Source of the DNA: Saccharothrix sp. NRRL B-16348
GTDB taxonomy: Bacteria > Actinomycetota > Actinomycetes > Mycobacteriales > Pseudonocardiaceae
DNA: 64,000 nucleotides
Assembly: GCF_001280085.1 (NCBI RefSeq)
Contig: NZ_LGED01000214.1
Span: 1 to 64,000 of the forward strand
Direction of reading: 5' to 3'
The notes below the pieces were generated by a model that had not been told where the DNA came from, made no database searches, and saw nothing but the letters and a program-made list of their open reading frames with translations. Below, one piece after another: positions 16,716 through 24,129 of the stretch. Each line of letters starts with the position of its first letter. Position 1 is the first letter of the stretch. The position numbers and the translations under genes were made by a program.

Positions 16716-17465
16716 ATGCGACTCAATCGCGCCCTGTCCGCGGTGGTCGGAGCCACTACCGCACTGCTGTCCGCGTTCGCCCTGACCGCGTTCGCGCCGG
16801 CGGCATCGGCCCAGGAGGCCGGCGGCATCGAGCCGTACATCATCGGCGGCGGCACGGCGAGCAACGCCCCCTGGGCCGCCCGCCTGTTCCGCAACGGCCA
16901 GCAGAACTGCTCGGCCACGATCATCGCCCCGACGTGGGTCCTGACCGCGCAGCACTGCGTGGCGAGCTCGGGCACCTACACGTTCCGCATCGGCAGCCTC
17001 GACCAGACCACCGGCGGCACCCTGGCCACCGCCACCCAGATCATCCAGCACCCGTCGGTCGACCTGGCGCTGGCGCGGCTGGACCGGTCGGTCTCGGGCA
17101 CCTACGCGCCGCTGGGCACCACGACCGCCGTGGCCGTCGGCCAGACCGTGCAGCTCTACGGCTGGGGCGCGACCTGCACGAACCAGCCGGAGATCAACTG
17201 CCAGGCCCGCTACCTCAAGTACGCCAACACGCGCGTGACCTCGGTCAACGGGCGTGACTACCGCGGCGGCATCGCGATCTCGGTGTCCCGGATCGATGGC
17301 ATCGCGGCCGGCGGCGACTCGGGCGGCCCGATGTTCGCCACCAGCCCGGTCGACGGCCGCCGCTACCAGGTCGGGGTGGCCTCCACCAGCGACCGCTCCA
17401 CCCGCTCGAACTACACCGCCGTCACCCGCTACCGCGACTGGATCCGCTCCTACGCCGGCGTGTGA
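16716..17465 (+). CDS. Secreted trypsin-like serine protease (S1 family)
   Basis: 249 aa. It has a signal peptide (MRLNRALSAVV through APAASA), a short propeptide (QEAGGIEPY) and the mature start IIGGGTASNAPWAA. The catalytic triad is readable: His in LTAQHCV, Asp in SVDLALARL, and Ser in AGGDSGGPMF. Six residues before the catalytic Ser is Ile (RIDGIAAGGDSGG) rather than the Asp typical of trypsin's S1 pocket, so specificity may differ. Paired Cys residues allow the usual disulfides. It is preceded by AGGTGA and followed by a hairpin. It is probably a monocistronic extracellular enzyme. Confidence 0.92.
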   Translation: MRLNRALSAVVGATTALLSAFALTAFAPAASAQEAGGIEPYIIGGGTASNAPWAARLFRNGQQNCSATIIAPTWVLTAQHCVASSGTYTFRIGSLDQTTGGTLATATQIIQHPSVDLALARLDRSVSGTYAPLGTTTAVAVGQTVQLYGWGATCTNQPEINCQARYLKYANTRVTSVNGRDYRGGIAISVSRIDGIAAGGDSGGPMFATSPVDGRRYQVGVASTSDRSTRSNYTAVTRYRDWIRSYAGV

Positions 17466-17494
17466 GCGGAACTCCCCGCCGCTGAGCGGGACTC

Positions 17495-17546
17495 CCCGGC
17501 CGAGGGGGCCTGGCACCTCTCCCCCCTGCGCCGCCCCTCGGCCGGG
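17495..17546 (+). terminator. Hairpin after the S1 protease gene
   Basis: A 13-bp perfect stem, CCCGGCCGAGGGG with CCCCTCGGCCGGG, with a 26-base C-rich loop, starts 29 bases after the stop codon. Confidence 0.6.
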
Positions 17547-17689
17547 CACCGCGGTTTGATCCGGGGCCACTCACCAGTCACAATCACCCTGCGTGTTCAC
17601 ATTTGGTGGATGGACACGAACGGAGTAGCCAGATACGGTCTGGCAGGCGTTCACGCCGCTCTCCGGGTGCAGGCAGGGTGAGGTGCGCA

Positions 17690-18496
17690 GTGCAGAACCC
17701 CCCGAGGTGGGTGTCGACCAACGGTGACGTCGAGCGCCCCAACGTGGCCCGGCTCTACGACTACTACCTCGGCGGAGCGCACAACTTCGCGGTCGACCGC
17801 GAGTTCGCCGACCGGTCCATGAACGAGATCCCGACCGCCGCCATGGTCCAGCACACCCGCTCGTTCCTGCGCCGGGCCGTGCGGCTGTGCGTGGCGCAGG
17901 GCATCCGCCAGTTCCTCGACCTCGGCTCCGGCATCCCCACCGCGGGCAACGTGCACGAGGTCGCCCAGCAGGCCGACCCGACGTGCCGCGTGGTGTACGT
18001 CGACAACGAGCCCGCCACCGTCGCGCACAGCCGCACCATGTTGCGGGACAACGCGGGCGCGGCCATCGCCGAGGCCGACATCCGGGACGTGGACGCGGTG
18101 CTCGGCGCGCCCGAGGTCCGCGAGCTGCTCGACCTGACCCGGCCGATCGCCGTGCTGATGGTGGCGATCCTGCCGTACATCGCCGACGACGACCGCCCGG
18201 TCGAGCTGGTCCGCCGCTACCGGGACGCGATCGCCGACGGCAGCTACCTGGTGATCAGCCACCTGACCGCCGACGAGCAGCCGGAGCTGGTGCGCAAGCT
18301 GGTCGGGGTGGCCGCCGAGACCGACTCGCCGATCGTGGCGCGGTCCAAGCCGGACGTCGAGTCGATGCTCGACGGGTTCGACCTGTTCGACCCCGGGCTG
18401 GTGCTGGCGACGAAGTGGCGTGGCGAGGGCGAGCCGGCGACCAGCGCCGGGGCCGTGACCTACGGCGCGGTGGGCGTGAAGCGGCCGAACGGCTGA
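17690..18496 (+). CDS. SAM-dependent methyltransferase, Methyltransf_19 (DUF574) family
   Basis: 268 aa from the GTG at 17690, with GGGTGAGG just upstream; the extra upstream residues are Arg-rich and unlike the family. The family opening NVARLYDYYLGGAHNFAVDRE is followed by the SAM motif QFLDLGSGIPTAGNVHE, then VVYVDNEPATVAHS and VLMVAILPYIAD. This family is greatly expanded in filamentous actinomycetes, often next to conservons or DUF397/HTH pairs, but its substrates are unknown. No HTH partner is present here. Confidence 0.88.
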   Translation: MQNPPRWVSTNGDVERPNVARLYDYYLGGAHNFAVDREFADRSMNEIPTAAMVQHTRSFLRRAVRLCVAQGIRQFLDLGSGIPTAGNVHEVAQQADPTCRVVYVDNEPATVAHSRTMLRDNAGAAIAEADIRDVDAVLGAPEVRELLDLTRPIAVLMVAILPYIADDDRPVELVRRYRDAIADGSYLVISHLTADEQPELVRKLVGVAAETDSPIVARSKPDVESMLDGFDLFDPGLVLATKWRGEGEPATSAGAVTYGAVGVKRPNG

Positions 18497-18568
18497 TTTC
18501 CCTGGTCAGGCTGCTGGTCTAGGGTTCGGCAACCGCGTTCGCGGTGGTTGTGGCCCGGGGGGATCACC

Positions 18569-19327
18569 ATGACTTGTCCGAACTGCGGCACGCCCGTTTT
18601 GTCCGGCGTGTCGAGCTGTCGCGCGTGTGGGGCCTCGTTGGAGCGGCAGGCCTCGCCGTCCTACCAAACTCCACCACCGCTTCACGCGCCGCAGATGCCC
18701 TACGCGCCACCGGCCGTGCAGGCGCCTTATGGGCCGGCCGGGTATCCGGGTCACCCCGCGTACGCGTCGCCGGAGCCGCGGCGGTGGGAGAACGTCTCGT
18801 CCCTGCGGCTGCCGCTGCTGGTGCTGCTGGGCGCGGAGGCGGTGCTGGCGCTGGTGATCAGCGTCGTGCCGTTGGCCGGCCTGCTGCACGTCCTGCTGTT
18901 CCTCGTGACCGCCGTGGTGTTCCTGGTCTGGTTGCACCGGGCGCGGCGCAACGCGGTGGCCGTGCGGCACCAGTTCGGGCCGGGGTGGGCGATCGGCGGC
19001 TGGTTCGTGCCGCTGGCCAACGTCTACATCCCGCTGCGGGTGGTGCTCGACACCGGGTGGGCCGCCGTGGCGCCGGACAGGCGGGCGACGGTGACCTGGC
19101 CGGTCGCCGTGTGGTGGGCGTGCTGGGTGCTGTCGTGGGTGACCGCCTTCCGGCTGACGATGACGGAGAGGGTCACCGCCACGTCGAGGTCGGCGGAGTT
19201 CTACGCCGGCTTCGACCTCGGCGCGACGTGGCTCAACTCGGTGTGCCTGGCGCTGGCCGCCGCCTCGCTGGCGGTGGTCGTGCACCGGATCACGGTCGAC
19301 CAGGAGCGGGCCGTCCGGACTCGCTGA
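18569..19327 (+). CDS. DUF4328-type membrane protein with N-terminal zinc ribbon
   Basis: 252 aa from the ATG at 18569. The N-terminus CPNCGTPVLSGVSSCRACG is a zinc-ribbon (two CxxC). A Pro/Tyr-rich spacer (about residues 30-75) follows, then a membrane domain with four to five helices containing HRARRNAVAVRHQFGPGW and GWFVPLANVYIPLRVV, the pattern of DUF4328. Its role is unknown; the zinc-ribbon plus DUF4328 layout is frequent in Actinobacteria. Its 3' end overlaps the convergent MarR gene by 38 bases, so antisense interference between the two is possible. Confidence 0.8.
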   Translation: MTCPNCGTPVLSGVSSCRACGASLERQASPSYQTPPPLHAPQMPYAPPAVQAPYGPAGYPGHPAYASPEPRRWENVSSLRLPLLVLLGAEAVLALVISVVPLAGLLHVLLFLVTAVVFLVWLHRARRNAVAVRHQFGPGWAIGGWFVPLANVYIPLRVVLDTGWAAVAPDRRATVTWPVAVWWACWVLSWVTAFRLTMTERVTATSRSAEFYAGFDLGATWLNSVCLALAAASLAVVVHRITVDQERAVRTR

Positions 19328-19739
19328 GCAGGCGGGTCTGCTCCTTCAGCACGTCGACCGTGCGGACCACCCAGTCCGCGATGACCTGTTGCTCCGCCGG
19401 GCTGTAGCGCGCGGCCACCTCGCCCATGGCCGCGCCCAGCCCGGCGAAGACCTGCCCGAACGCGCCGGGGATCGCGGTGATCACCACCCGCCTGCGGTCG
19501 CCGGGATCGGGTTCGCGCCGCACCAGGCCCGCGCGTTCGAGCCGGTCGGCGACGCCGGTGATCGCGCCGGGGGTCAGGTTGATCTCCTTGGCCAACTCGC
19601 CCGCCGACAGCGGGCCCTTGCCCGCGATGAGCGCGAGCGCGCGCTGGTCGACGGCCGTCACGCCCAACCGCGCGCCGACGGCCTCGTGGAACGCGACCAC
19701 CGCCGTGCTCAGCTCACGTCCGAAGTCCCGCGCGTCCAT
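19290..19739 (-). CDS. MarR family transcriptional regulator
   Basis: 149 aa. The winged helix is visible as LSAGELAKEINLTPGAITGVADRLERAGLVRREPDPGDRRRVVITAIP, the MarR HTH and wing (DPGDRRR). Long N- and C-terminal helices make up the dimer interface. It is divergent to the membrane protein gene that starts at 19808; the palindrome between them is the obvious operator. The ligand is unknown. Confidence 0.92.
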   Translation of the reverse strand: MDARDFGRELSTAVVAFHEAVGARLGVTAVDQRALALIAGKGPLSAGELAKEINLTPGAITGVADRLERAGLVRREPDPGDRRRVVITAIPGAFGQVFAGLGAAMGEVAARYSPAEQQVIADWVVRTVDVLKEQTRLLSESGRPAPGRP

Positions 19740-19759
19740 GCCGTCACTTTACCGCGCTC

Positions 19760-19788
19760 GATATTTCAGTACACTGAACTAAAATATC
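19760..19788. promoter_or_regulatory. Palindromic operator between marR-like gene and membrane protein gene
   Basis: The core TTCAGT-AC-ACTGAA at 19765-19778 is a perfect inverted repeat. It lies inside a longer 29-base imperfect palindrome running from GATATTT to AAATATC. It is an AT-rich island in the only space between the divergent genes, as expected for MarR autoregulation. Confidence 0.75.
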
Positions 19789-19807
19789 TGGCCAGTGAGA
19801 GGTGCGC

Positions 19808-20305
19808 ATGTCGGAGTTGAGGCTCGCCGTCGAGGTGCCGCGCTGGGCCGGGCGGTTCTACCTGCGGCACTGGGCGGTGATCGTCGGGTTGTCGCTGGTG
19901 GCGTCCGTGCAGCGGCTCGTGGTGGTGAACTGGGGCGACCTGGTGCCGGGCGGGGTCGCGGTCGCCTCGGAGGTCGTCGTGGTGGCCGCGCGGGTGGTGC
20001 TGGTCATCGTGATCTGGCGGTTGGCGACCAGGGGAGAGCGGCTGGGGTGGGCGGACGCGCGGTCGTTCGCGACGCGGCACTGGCCCAGCCTGGTGTGGCA
20101 GGGCGTGCTGCTGGCGGTGGCGTTCCTGGTGTTCGACGTCGTCGCCGAGCAGGTGGTCGGCGGGCTGCTGCCCGAGTCGGCGCGGCAGACCTACCTGGCC
20201 GTGCTGCTGTTCGCGAAGAACCCGACCGTCATCGCGTTCACGTTCGTGTGGTGGGTCGGGCTGATCCGGCAGGTGGCCGTCAGCCGTGCCGTCCCAGTTC
20301 GGTGA
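19808..20305 (+). CDS. Predicted membrane protein, MarR-linked
   Basis: 165 aa from the ATG at 19808, with AGAGG upstream. Hydrophobic segments lie at [35 protein letters not shown] and LVWQGVLLAVAFLVFDVVA, and a weaker one near TVIAFTFVWWVGLI. No transporter or enzyme motif is seen. The shared operator region suggests that the MarR regulator controls it, so a stress-envelope or efflux-accessory role is possible but not shown. Its end overlaps the convergent GNAT gene by 26 bases. Confidence 0.7.
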   Translation: MSELRLAVEVPRWAGRFYLRHWAVIVGLSLVASVQRLVVVNWGDLVPGGVAVASEVVVVAARVVLVIVIWRLATRGERLGWADARSFATRHWPSLVWQGVLLAVAFLVFDVVAEQVVGGLLPESARQTYLAVLLFAKNPTVIAFTFVWWVGLIRQVAVSRAVPVR

Positions 20306-20765
20306 GCGAGTCGTCGGTGAGGCGGAAGACGGTCCACTCGTCCATCGGGAGCGCGCCGAGCGACTTGTAGAAGCCGATCGCGGGCGCGTTCCAGTCGAGC
20401 ACCCACCACTCCAGGCGCGCGTAGCCGCGGGTGACGCACTCCTCGGCGAGGGCCTGCAGCAGCGCCCGGCCGAGCCTGCTCTGGCGCTGATCCGGCTGGA
20501 CGTAGAGGTCTTCGAGGTAGATGCCGTGCGTGCCGCGCCAGGTGGAGAAGTTGAGGAACCACAAGGCCATGCCGACCACCCGACCGTCCACTTCGGCCAC
20601 GTGGCCGAAGAGGGCGGGCGAGGGGCGGAACAGCGCGTCGTGCAGCTGCTCGACGGTCAGGTGGCACTCGTGCCGGGCGCGTTCGTACTCGGCCAGCTCC
20701 TCGACCAGGGCGACGACGGCGGGCACGTCCTCCTCGCGGATCCGGCGGACGCGGGGATCAGTCAA
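20280..20765 (-). CDS. GNAT N-acetyltransferase, spermidine/thialysine acetyltransferase-like
   Basis: 161 aa. The acetyl-CoA-binding motif is IYLEDLYVQPDQRQSRLGRALLQALAEE, followed by RLEWWVLDWNAPAIGFYKSLGA and PMDEWTVFRL. The EWxVLDWNxPAIxFY string is the one I associate with the SAT1/SAT2 (diamine or thialysine acetyltransferase) branch of GNAT proteins. A polyamine-like substrate is therefore possible, and a BpsA-family aminopropyltransferase gene lies elsewhere in the window. It overlaps the downstream phosphatase gene by eight bases. Confidence 0.82.
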   Translation of the reverse strand: MTDPRVRRIREEDVPAVVALVEELAEYERARHECHLTVEQLHDALFRPSPALFGHVAEVDGRVVGMALWFLNFSTWRGTHGIYLEDLYVQPDQRQSRLGRALLQALAEECVTRGYARLEWWVLDWNAPAIGFYKSLGALPMDEWTVFRLTDDSLTELGRHG

Positions 20766-21363
20766 CGTCGACTTCCCAGGCGGGCACGTTCAACCGCCGG
20801 ACCTGCGGGTCGCCGCGCTCGTCGCCGAGCACCGTCGTGCCGGCCGGGTCCAGTCCGAAGTGGACACCCTCGCTCGGCGGCAGGTTCAGCCAGGTGGCGA
20901 TGAGCACGCGGCTGAAGTGCCCGTGCCCGACCAGCACCACGTCACCGCTGAGCAGCGCCTGGCGGGCCCGGTCCAGCACCTTGGCGGCGCGCGCGTGCAC
21001 CTCGTCGTGCGTCTCGCCCCGGGGCACGGCGTGGGTCCAGACCGTCCAGCCCGGGTCGGTCTCCCTGATCTTGGGGGTGGTCAGGCCCTCGTAGTCGCCG
21101 TAGTTCCACTCGGCGAGCTCCTCGGTGCGCTCGACGTCGTGCAGCCCGGCCAGCTCGGCGGTCCGCCAAGCGCGCTGGCGAGGGCTCGACAGCACCAGCG
21201 CGGGCGGCAGGTCGGTGGCGCGCAGCCGGGCCAGCACGGCACCGGCGCGCCGCGCCTGCTGCACCCCGGTCTCGGTCAGGGAAACGTCGGTCAGCCCGGT
21301 GTGCCGACCGCTCTCGGACCACTCGGTTTGACCGTGCCGGAGCAGGTAGACGTGTGAGGTCAC
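20758..21363 (-). CDS. Histidine phosphatase family protein (phosphoglycerate-mutase-like)
   Basis: 201 aa from the GTG at 21363. The phosphohistidine motif VYLLRHGQTEWSESGRHTG is at the N-terminus and the second catalytic His is in VLVGHGHFSRVLIATW. The conserved AEWNYGDYEGLTT lies between. Members act on small phosphorylated metabolites; the substrate is unknown. It precedes the GNAT gene on the same strand with an eight-base overlap, so the two are probably co-transcribed. Confidence 0.9.
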   Translation of the reverse strand: MTSHVYLLRHGQTEWSESGRHTGLTDVSLTETGVQQARRAGAVLARLRATDLPPALVLSSPRQRAWRTAELAGLHDVERTEELAEWNYGDYEGLTTPKIRETDPGWTVWTHAVPRGETHDEVHARAAKVLDRARQALLSGDVVLVGHGHFSRVLIATWLNLPPSEGVHFGLDPAGTTVLGDERGDPQVRRLNVPAWEVDVD

Positions 21364-21830
21364 GAGCCCGAGCTTACGGACGCCGCACCCCGTCGCCGGG
21401 CCGGGGTGGAACGGGCGGCTGCGACAGCGCGGCGGAGGAGCTGCGGCGCCTGACCCGACCGTCGAAACCCGCGGGCCGGCCTCCCTGCTCACCGCGGCCG
21501 GCGTGATCGGGACGACGAACCGTCACGCCTACCCCACGGTCGGGTAATGCGGCCGGCCGCGCCCGGCGGACGATTACCCGGGTAAACCACGGGTTCTCCA
21601 GCGCAGCGCCGATGTTTGTTCTCATGCGACCCACGTTGGTATGCACCGTTTGTCCTCTCAGGTGAGGTGCCTGGTGAGCCCGCCCGCGGTGTGTTGCCAT
21701 GTATGGGTAAGTCCGGGATGTCCGCGCTCGAACGTCTTTCGGCGACCCTCGCCCCTTCTTGCGGTGGCGACGGCTCACGACATCCATTTCACGCGGTGAA
21801 AGTGAACACGAGCTGTGATCGGAGCAGAAA
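21364..21830. other. Long intergenic region upstream of the beta-trefoil secreted protein
   Basis: No gene is supported in these 467 bases. The left half is GC-rich and serves as the upstream region of the histidine phosphatase. The right half (about 21,600-21,830) is less GC-biased, with TTGTTCTCATGCG and similar patches, and probably contains the promoter and a long 5' leader of the next gene. Confidence 0.4.
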
Positions 21831-22316
21831 ATGAGGCGACCTTTCCTGACCTTGGCGGTGGTCGGCGGCATGATGCTGGCCCTGGTCTCGCAGTCCGGAG
21901 CGGCGATCGCCCAGTCGGGCGAACGGCTGAACGCCGACTACAAGATCCGGAACTACGCCACTGATCAGTTCCTCGACAGTCGCGGAACCGGTGAGGTGTA
22001 CACCAACCCGTACTACGACAGCCGGAATCAGGAGTGGGAATTGGTCGACCCGCAGAACGGGGCGGTCAAGATCCGCAACGTGGAGACGGGCATGGTGCTG
22101 GACAGCCGGGGGACCGGCGAGGTCTACACCAACCCCGATTTCGGCGACAGCAGGAACCAGCTGTGGTGGATCGGCGACGAGGATGGGCGCGGGTTCAAGG
22201 TGCAGAACGTGGCCACGGGCATGTACCTGGACGCCAGGGATTCCGGTGAGGTCTACACGAACCCCGACTACGAGAGCAACAACCAACGGTGGGTGTTCCA
22301 CTACCTGAGGGGCTGA
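21831..22316 (+). CDS. Secreted RICIN-like beta-trefoil protein with three repeats
   Basis: 161 aa. Residues 1-27 form a signal peptide (MRRPFLTLAVVGGMMLALVS through GAAIA). The mature part is three tandem repeats of about 40 residues. Each contains an (I/V)(R/Q)N..T...LD(S/A) strand, the near-invariant GEVYTNP and a closing NQ.W, as in a single beta-trefoil domain with QxW-like positions. Such domains bind sugars or glycans. No catalytic domain is attached. It may be a stand-alone lectin or an extracellular structural protein. It lies alone between the long leader and a bidirectional terminator. Confidence 0.82.
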   Translation: MRRPFLTLAVVGGMMLALVSQSGAAIAQSGERLNADYKIRNYATDQFLDSRGTGEVYTNPYYDSRNQEWELVDPQNGAVKIRNVETGMVLDSRGTGEVYTNPDFGDSRNQLWWIGDEDGRGFKVQNVATGMYLDARDSGEVYTNPDYESNNQRWVFHYLRG

Positions 22317-22322
22317 TCGCGA

Positions 22323-22366
22323 AACGGCGCCGACCGGTGGGACGGATCCCGCCGGTCGGCGCCGTT
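22323..22366. terminator. Bidirectional hairpin terminator before sodN
   Basis: A perfect 15-bp stem, AACGGCGCCGACCGG with CCGGTCGGCGCCGTT, with a 14-base loop, lies between the convergent beta-trefoil gene and sodN. Confidence 0.85.
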
Positions 22367-22379
22367 GTCGAGCAGGTGA

Positions 22380-22799
22380 TCAGGCCGCGGCCTTGGTCTC
22401 CCAGAAGATCTTGTCGATCTGGGCGATCAGGTCGAGCAACTCCTGGCCCTTGGCGGGGTCCATGGAGCCCTTCGCGCCGGACGCGCCGGCTGCCTTGGTG
22501 GCCCGGTTGAACAAGTCGTGCAGCTCCGGGTACTTCTCGAAGTGCGGCGGCTTGAAGTAGTCGGTCCACAGCACCCACAGGTGGTGCTTGACGAGCTCGC
22601 TCCGCTGCTCCTTGATCAGGATGGCGCGGGAGCGGAACTCGGGGTCCTCGTTCGCCTGGTACTTCTCCTGAATCGCCTTGACCGACTCGGCCTCGATCCG
22701 GGCCTGGGCCGGGTCGTAAACACCGCACGGGAGGTCGCAGTGCGCGGTGGCCTCCAGGAGCGGGCGGCGGAGTGAACGGATGCGCGACAGAAGTCGCAT
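22380..22799 (-). CDS. sodN: Nickel-dependent superoxide dismutase
   Basis: 139 aa. After a 20-residue leader (MRLLSRIRSLRRPLLEATA) comes the nickel hook HCDLPCGVYDPAQARIEAE: His1, Cys2 and Cys6 of the mature enzyme bind nickel once the leader is removed. The four-helix body (AIQEKYQANEDPEFRSRAI, KHHLWVLWTDYFKPPHFEKYP) is complete. The enzyme is a cytoplasmic homohexamer that removes superoxide. The maturation protease gene is divergent, 78 bases away. In streptomycetes nickel availability controls SOD choice through Nur; I cannot point to a Nur box here. Confidence 0.97.
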   Translation of the reverse strand: MRLLSRIRSLRRPLLEATAHCDLPCGVYDPAQARIEAESVKAIQEKYQANEDPEFRSRAILIKEQRSELVKHHLWVLWTDYFKPPHFEKYPELHDLFNRATKAAGASGAKGSMDPAKGQELLDLIAQIDKIFWETKAAA

Positions 22800-22877
22800 C
22801 TTTCCTCCCTGACAGTGGATGCTCCGACGTGGGGAACCCTACTCCGGGGCCCCGCCGCGAGCAGGTGGAGGTGATCG

Positions 22878-23213
22878 TTGGCACGGCCGGAAGCCAACCC
22901 GTTGCCGCTGGTTCGGGTGGTCGGACCCTCGATGGCGCCGACCCTCCGGACGGGGGACGTGGTGCTGATCCACTTCGGGAAGCCGCCGCGTCCGCGCGAT
23001 CTTGTGCTGGTCAGGTGGGCGGCCCGGCCCGGGCAGCTGTCGGTGAAGCGGGCGGTCCGGCCCGCCGGCGTCGGCTGGCACGTGGAGGGCGACAACCCGT
23101 TCGCGTCCACGGACTCGCGCACGCTGGGGCCCGCGGAAGTGGTGGGGGTGATCCGCGTCCGGCTCTGGCCGCGGCCCCGGTTGCTGCGCCGGCGGCCCGC
23201 CGCGAACGGCTGA
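22878..23213 (+). CDS. sodX: Nickel superoxide dismutase maturation protease SodX
   Basis: 111 aa, an S24/S26 signal-peptidase-like protease that removes the SodN leader to free the nickel-binding His1. The nucleophile Ser is in VVGPSMAPTLRTGD and the general-base Lys in LSVKRAVRP; GDNPFASTDSRTLG is the conserved C-terminal box. The TTG at 22878 is the start: an in-frame TGA lies two codons upstream, and GGAGGTGA ends three bases before it. There is no membrane anchor, consistent with cytoplasmic SodN. The C-terminus is Arg-rich. Confidence 0.92.
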   Translation: MARPEANPLPLVRVVGPSMAPTLRTGDVVLIHFGKPPRPRDLVLVRWAARPGQLSVKRAVRPAGVGWHVEGDNPFASTDSRTLGPAEVVGVIRVRLWPRPRLLRRRPAANG

Positions 23214-23249
23214 ACCGCCGGCGAACGGCTGAACCGCCGGCGCGCGAGG

Positions 23250-23843
23250 TCAGCCGCGCAGCTTCGCGTACCAGGCCACGCAGTCGTCGTACGACGGCAG
23301 CAGGCCGGCGTCGCGCGCCTCCTCGAACGTCGGCGCCGCCGCGTCCTTCGGCGACAGCAGGGGCGTCACGTCGGCGGGCCACGGCAGGTCCATCGACAAC
23401 GGGTGCACGGCGTGCTCGGCCTTCGGGTTGAAGCCCTCCGAGCACAGGTACGACGCGACCGTGCCGTCCTCCAGCGCCATCAGCGCGTGCCCCATCCCCT
23501 CGGGCAGGTACACGGAGTTGAACACCCCCTCCGACAGCTCCACCGCGTCCCACTCGCCGAACGTGGGCGAGCCGACGCGGAGGTCCACGACGACGTCCAG
23601 CAGCCGCCCGCGCGGGCAGTGCACGTACTTGGCCTGCCCCGGCGGCGTGTCGGCGTAGTGGAGGCCGCGCACGACGCCGCGCTTGGACGCGCTGTGGTTC
23701 GTCTGGACGACCTTCAGGGGGTGCCCGACGGCTTCCGCGAACACCGCTTCCTGGTACGGCGCGACGAACAAACCGCGGTCATCGGGGAACACCGAAGGGG
23801 TGAACTCGAATGCGCCGGAAATTTTCAACTCACGTGCCTGCAT
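23250..23843 (-). CDS. dTDP-4-dehydrorhamnose 3,5-epimerase family protein
   Basis: 197 aa, a RmlC-type cupin. The opening GAFEFTPSVFPDDRGLF, the catalytic His in VVRGLHYADTPPGQAKYV, the core VHCPRGRLLDVVVDLRVGSPTFGEW, and SVYLPEGMGHALMALEDG with the catalytic Tyr are all present. It epimerises dTDP-4-keto-6-deoxyglucose at C3 and C5, or at one of them. The other rml genes are absent from the window, so it may serve the cell-wall rhamnose linker from a distance or be a stray deoxysugar gene. The start is at ATG 23843; the longer frame has no ribosome site. Confidence 0.88.
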   Translation of the reverse strand: MQARELKISGAFEFTPSVFPDDRGLFVAPYQEAVFAEAVGHPLKVVQTNHSASKRGVVRGLHYADTPPGQAKYVHCPRGRLLDVVVDLRVGSPTFGEWDAVELSEGVFNSVYLPEGMGHALMALEDGTVASYLCSEGFNPKAEHAVHPLSMDLPWPADVTPLLSPKDAAAPTFEEARDAGLLPSYDDCVAWYAKLRG

Positions 23844-24129
23844 GGCGAACACCCTAGGTCCCGCCGGTTCTTGACCGATCCTGCCTGCGGAAACTGACCG
23901 GTCGGTCCAGAAAACCGGACGTACGTTCTGTGGCACTACCTCTGACCTGCGGAATAACTGTGATCCCCGCCGCAGACAGCGGCCGGCGACGCTGCCATGC
24001 TTGCCCGCACACCGCCACCGAGAGCAGTCCCGCAGACCGCGCGGACGACTCCCAGACAGGCCCCGTCGACCCGCGTGACAACGCCGGTCCCGGTGCGCCG
24101 CAGGTATCGCGCACCGCAGGAGGACTTCC
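23844..24129. other. Divergent intergenic region between epimerase and malic enzyme genes
   Basis: No gene is supported here. A palindrome-rich stretch around 23,896-23,930 (GACCGGTC core and neighbouring CCGGTC/CCGGAC elements) may hold the promoters of both genes. The last bases (CAGGAGGACTTCC) are the malic enzyme ribosome site. Confidence 0.4.
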
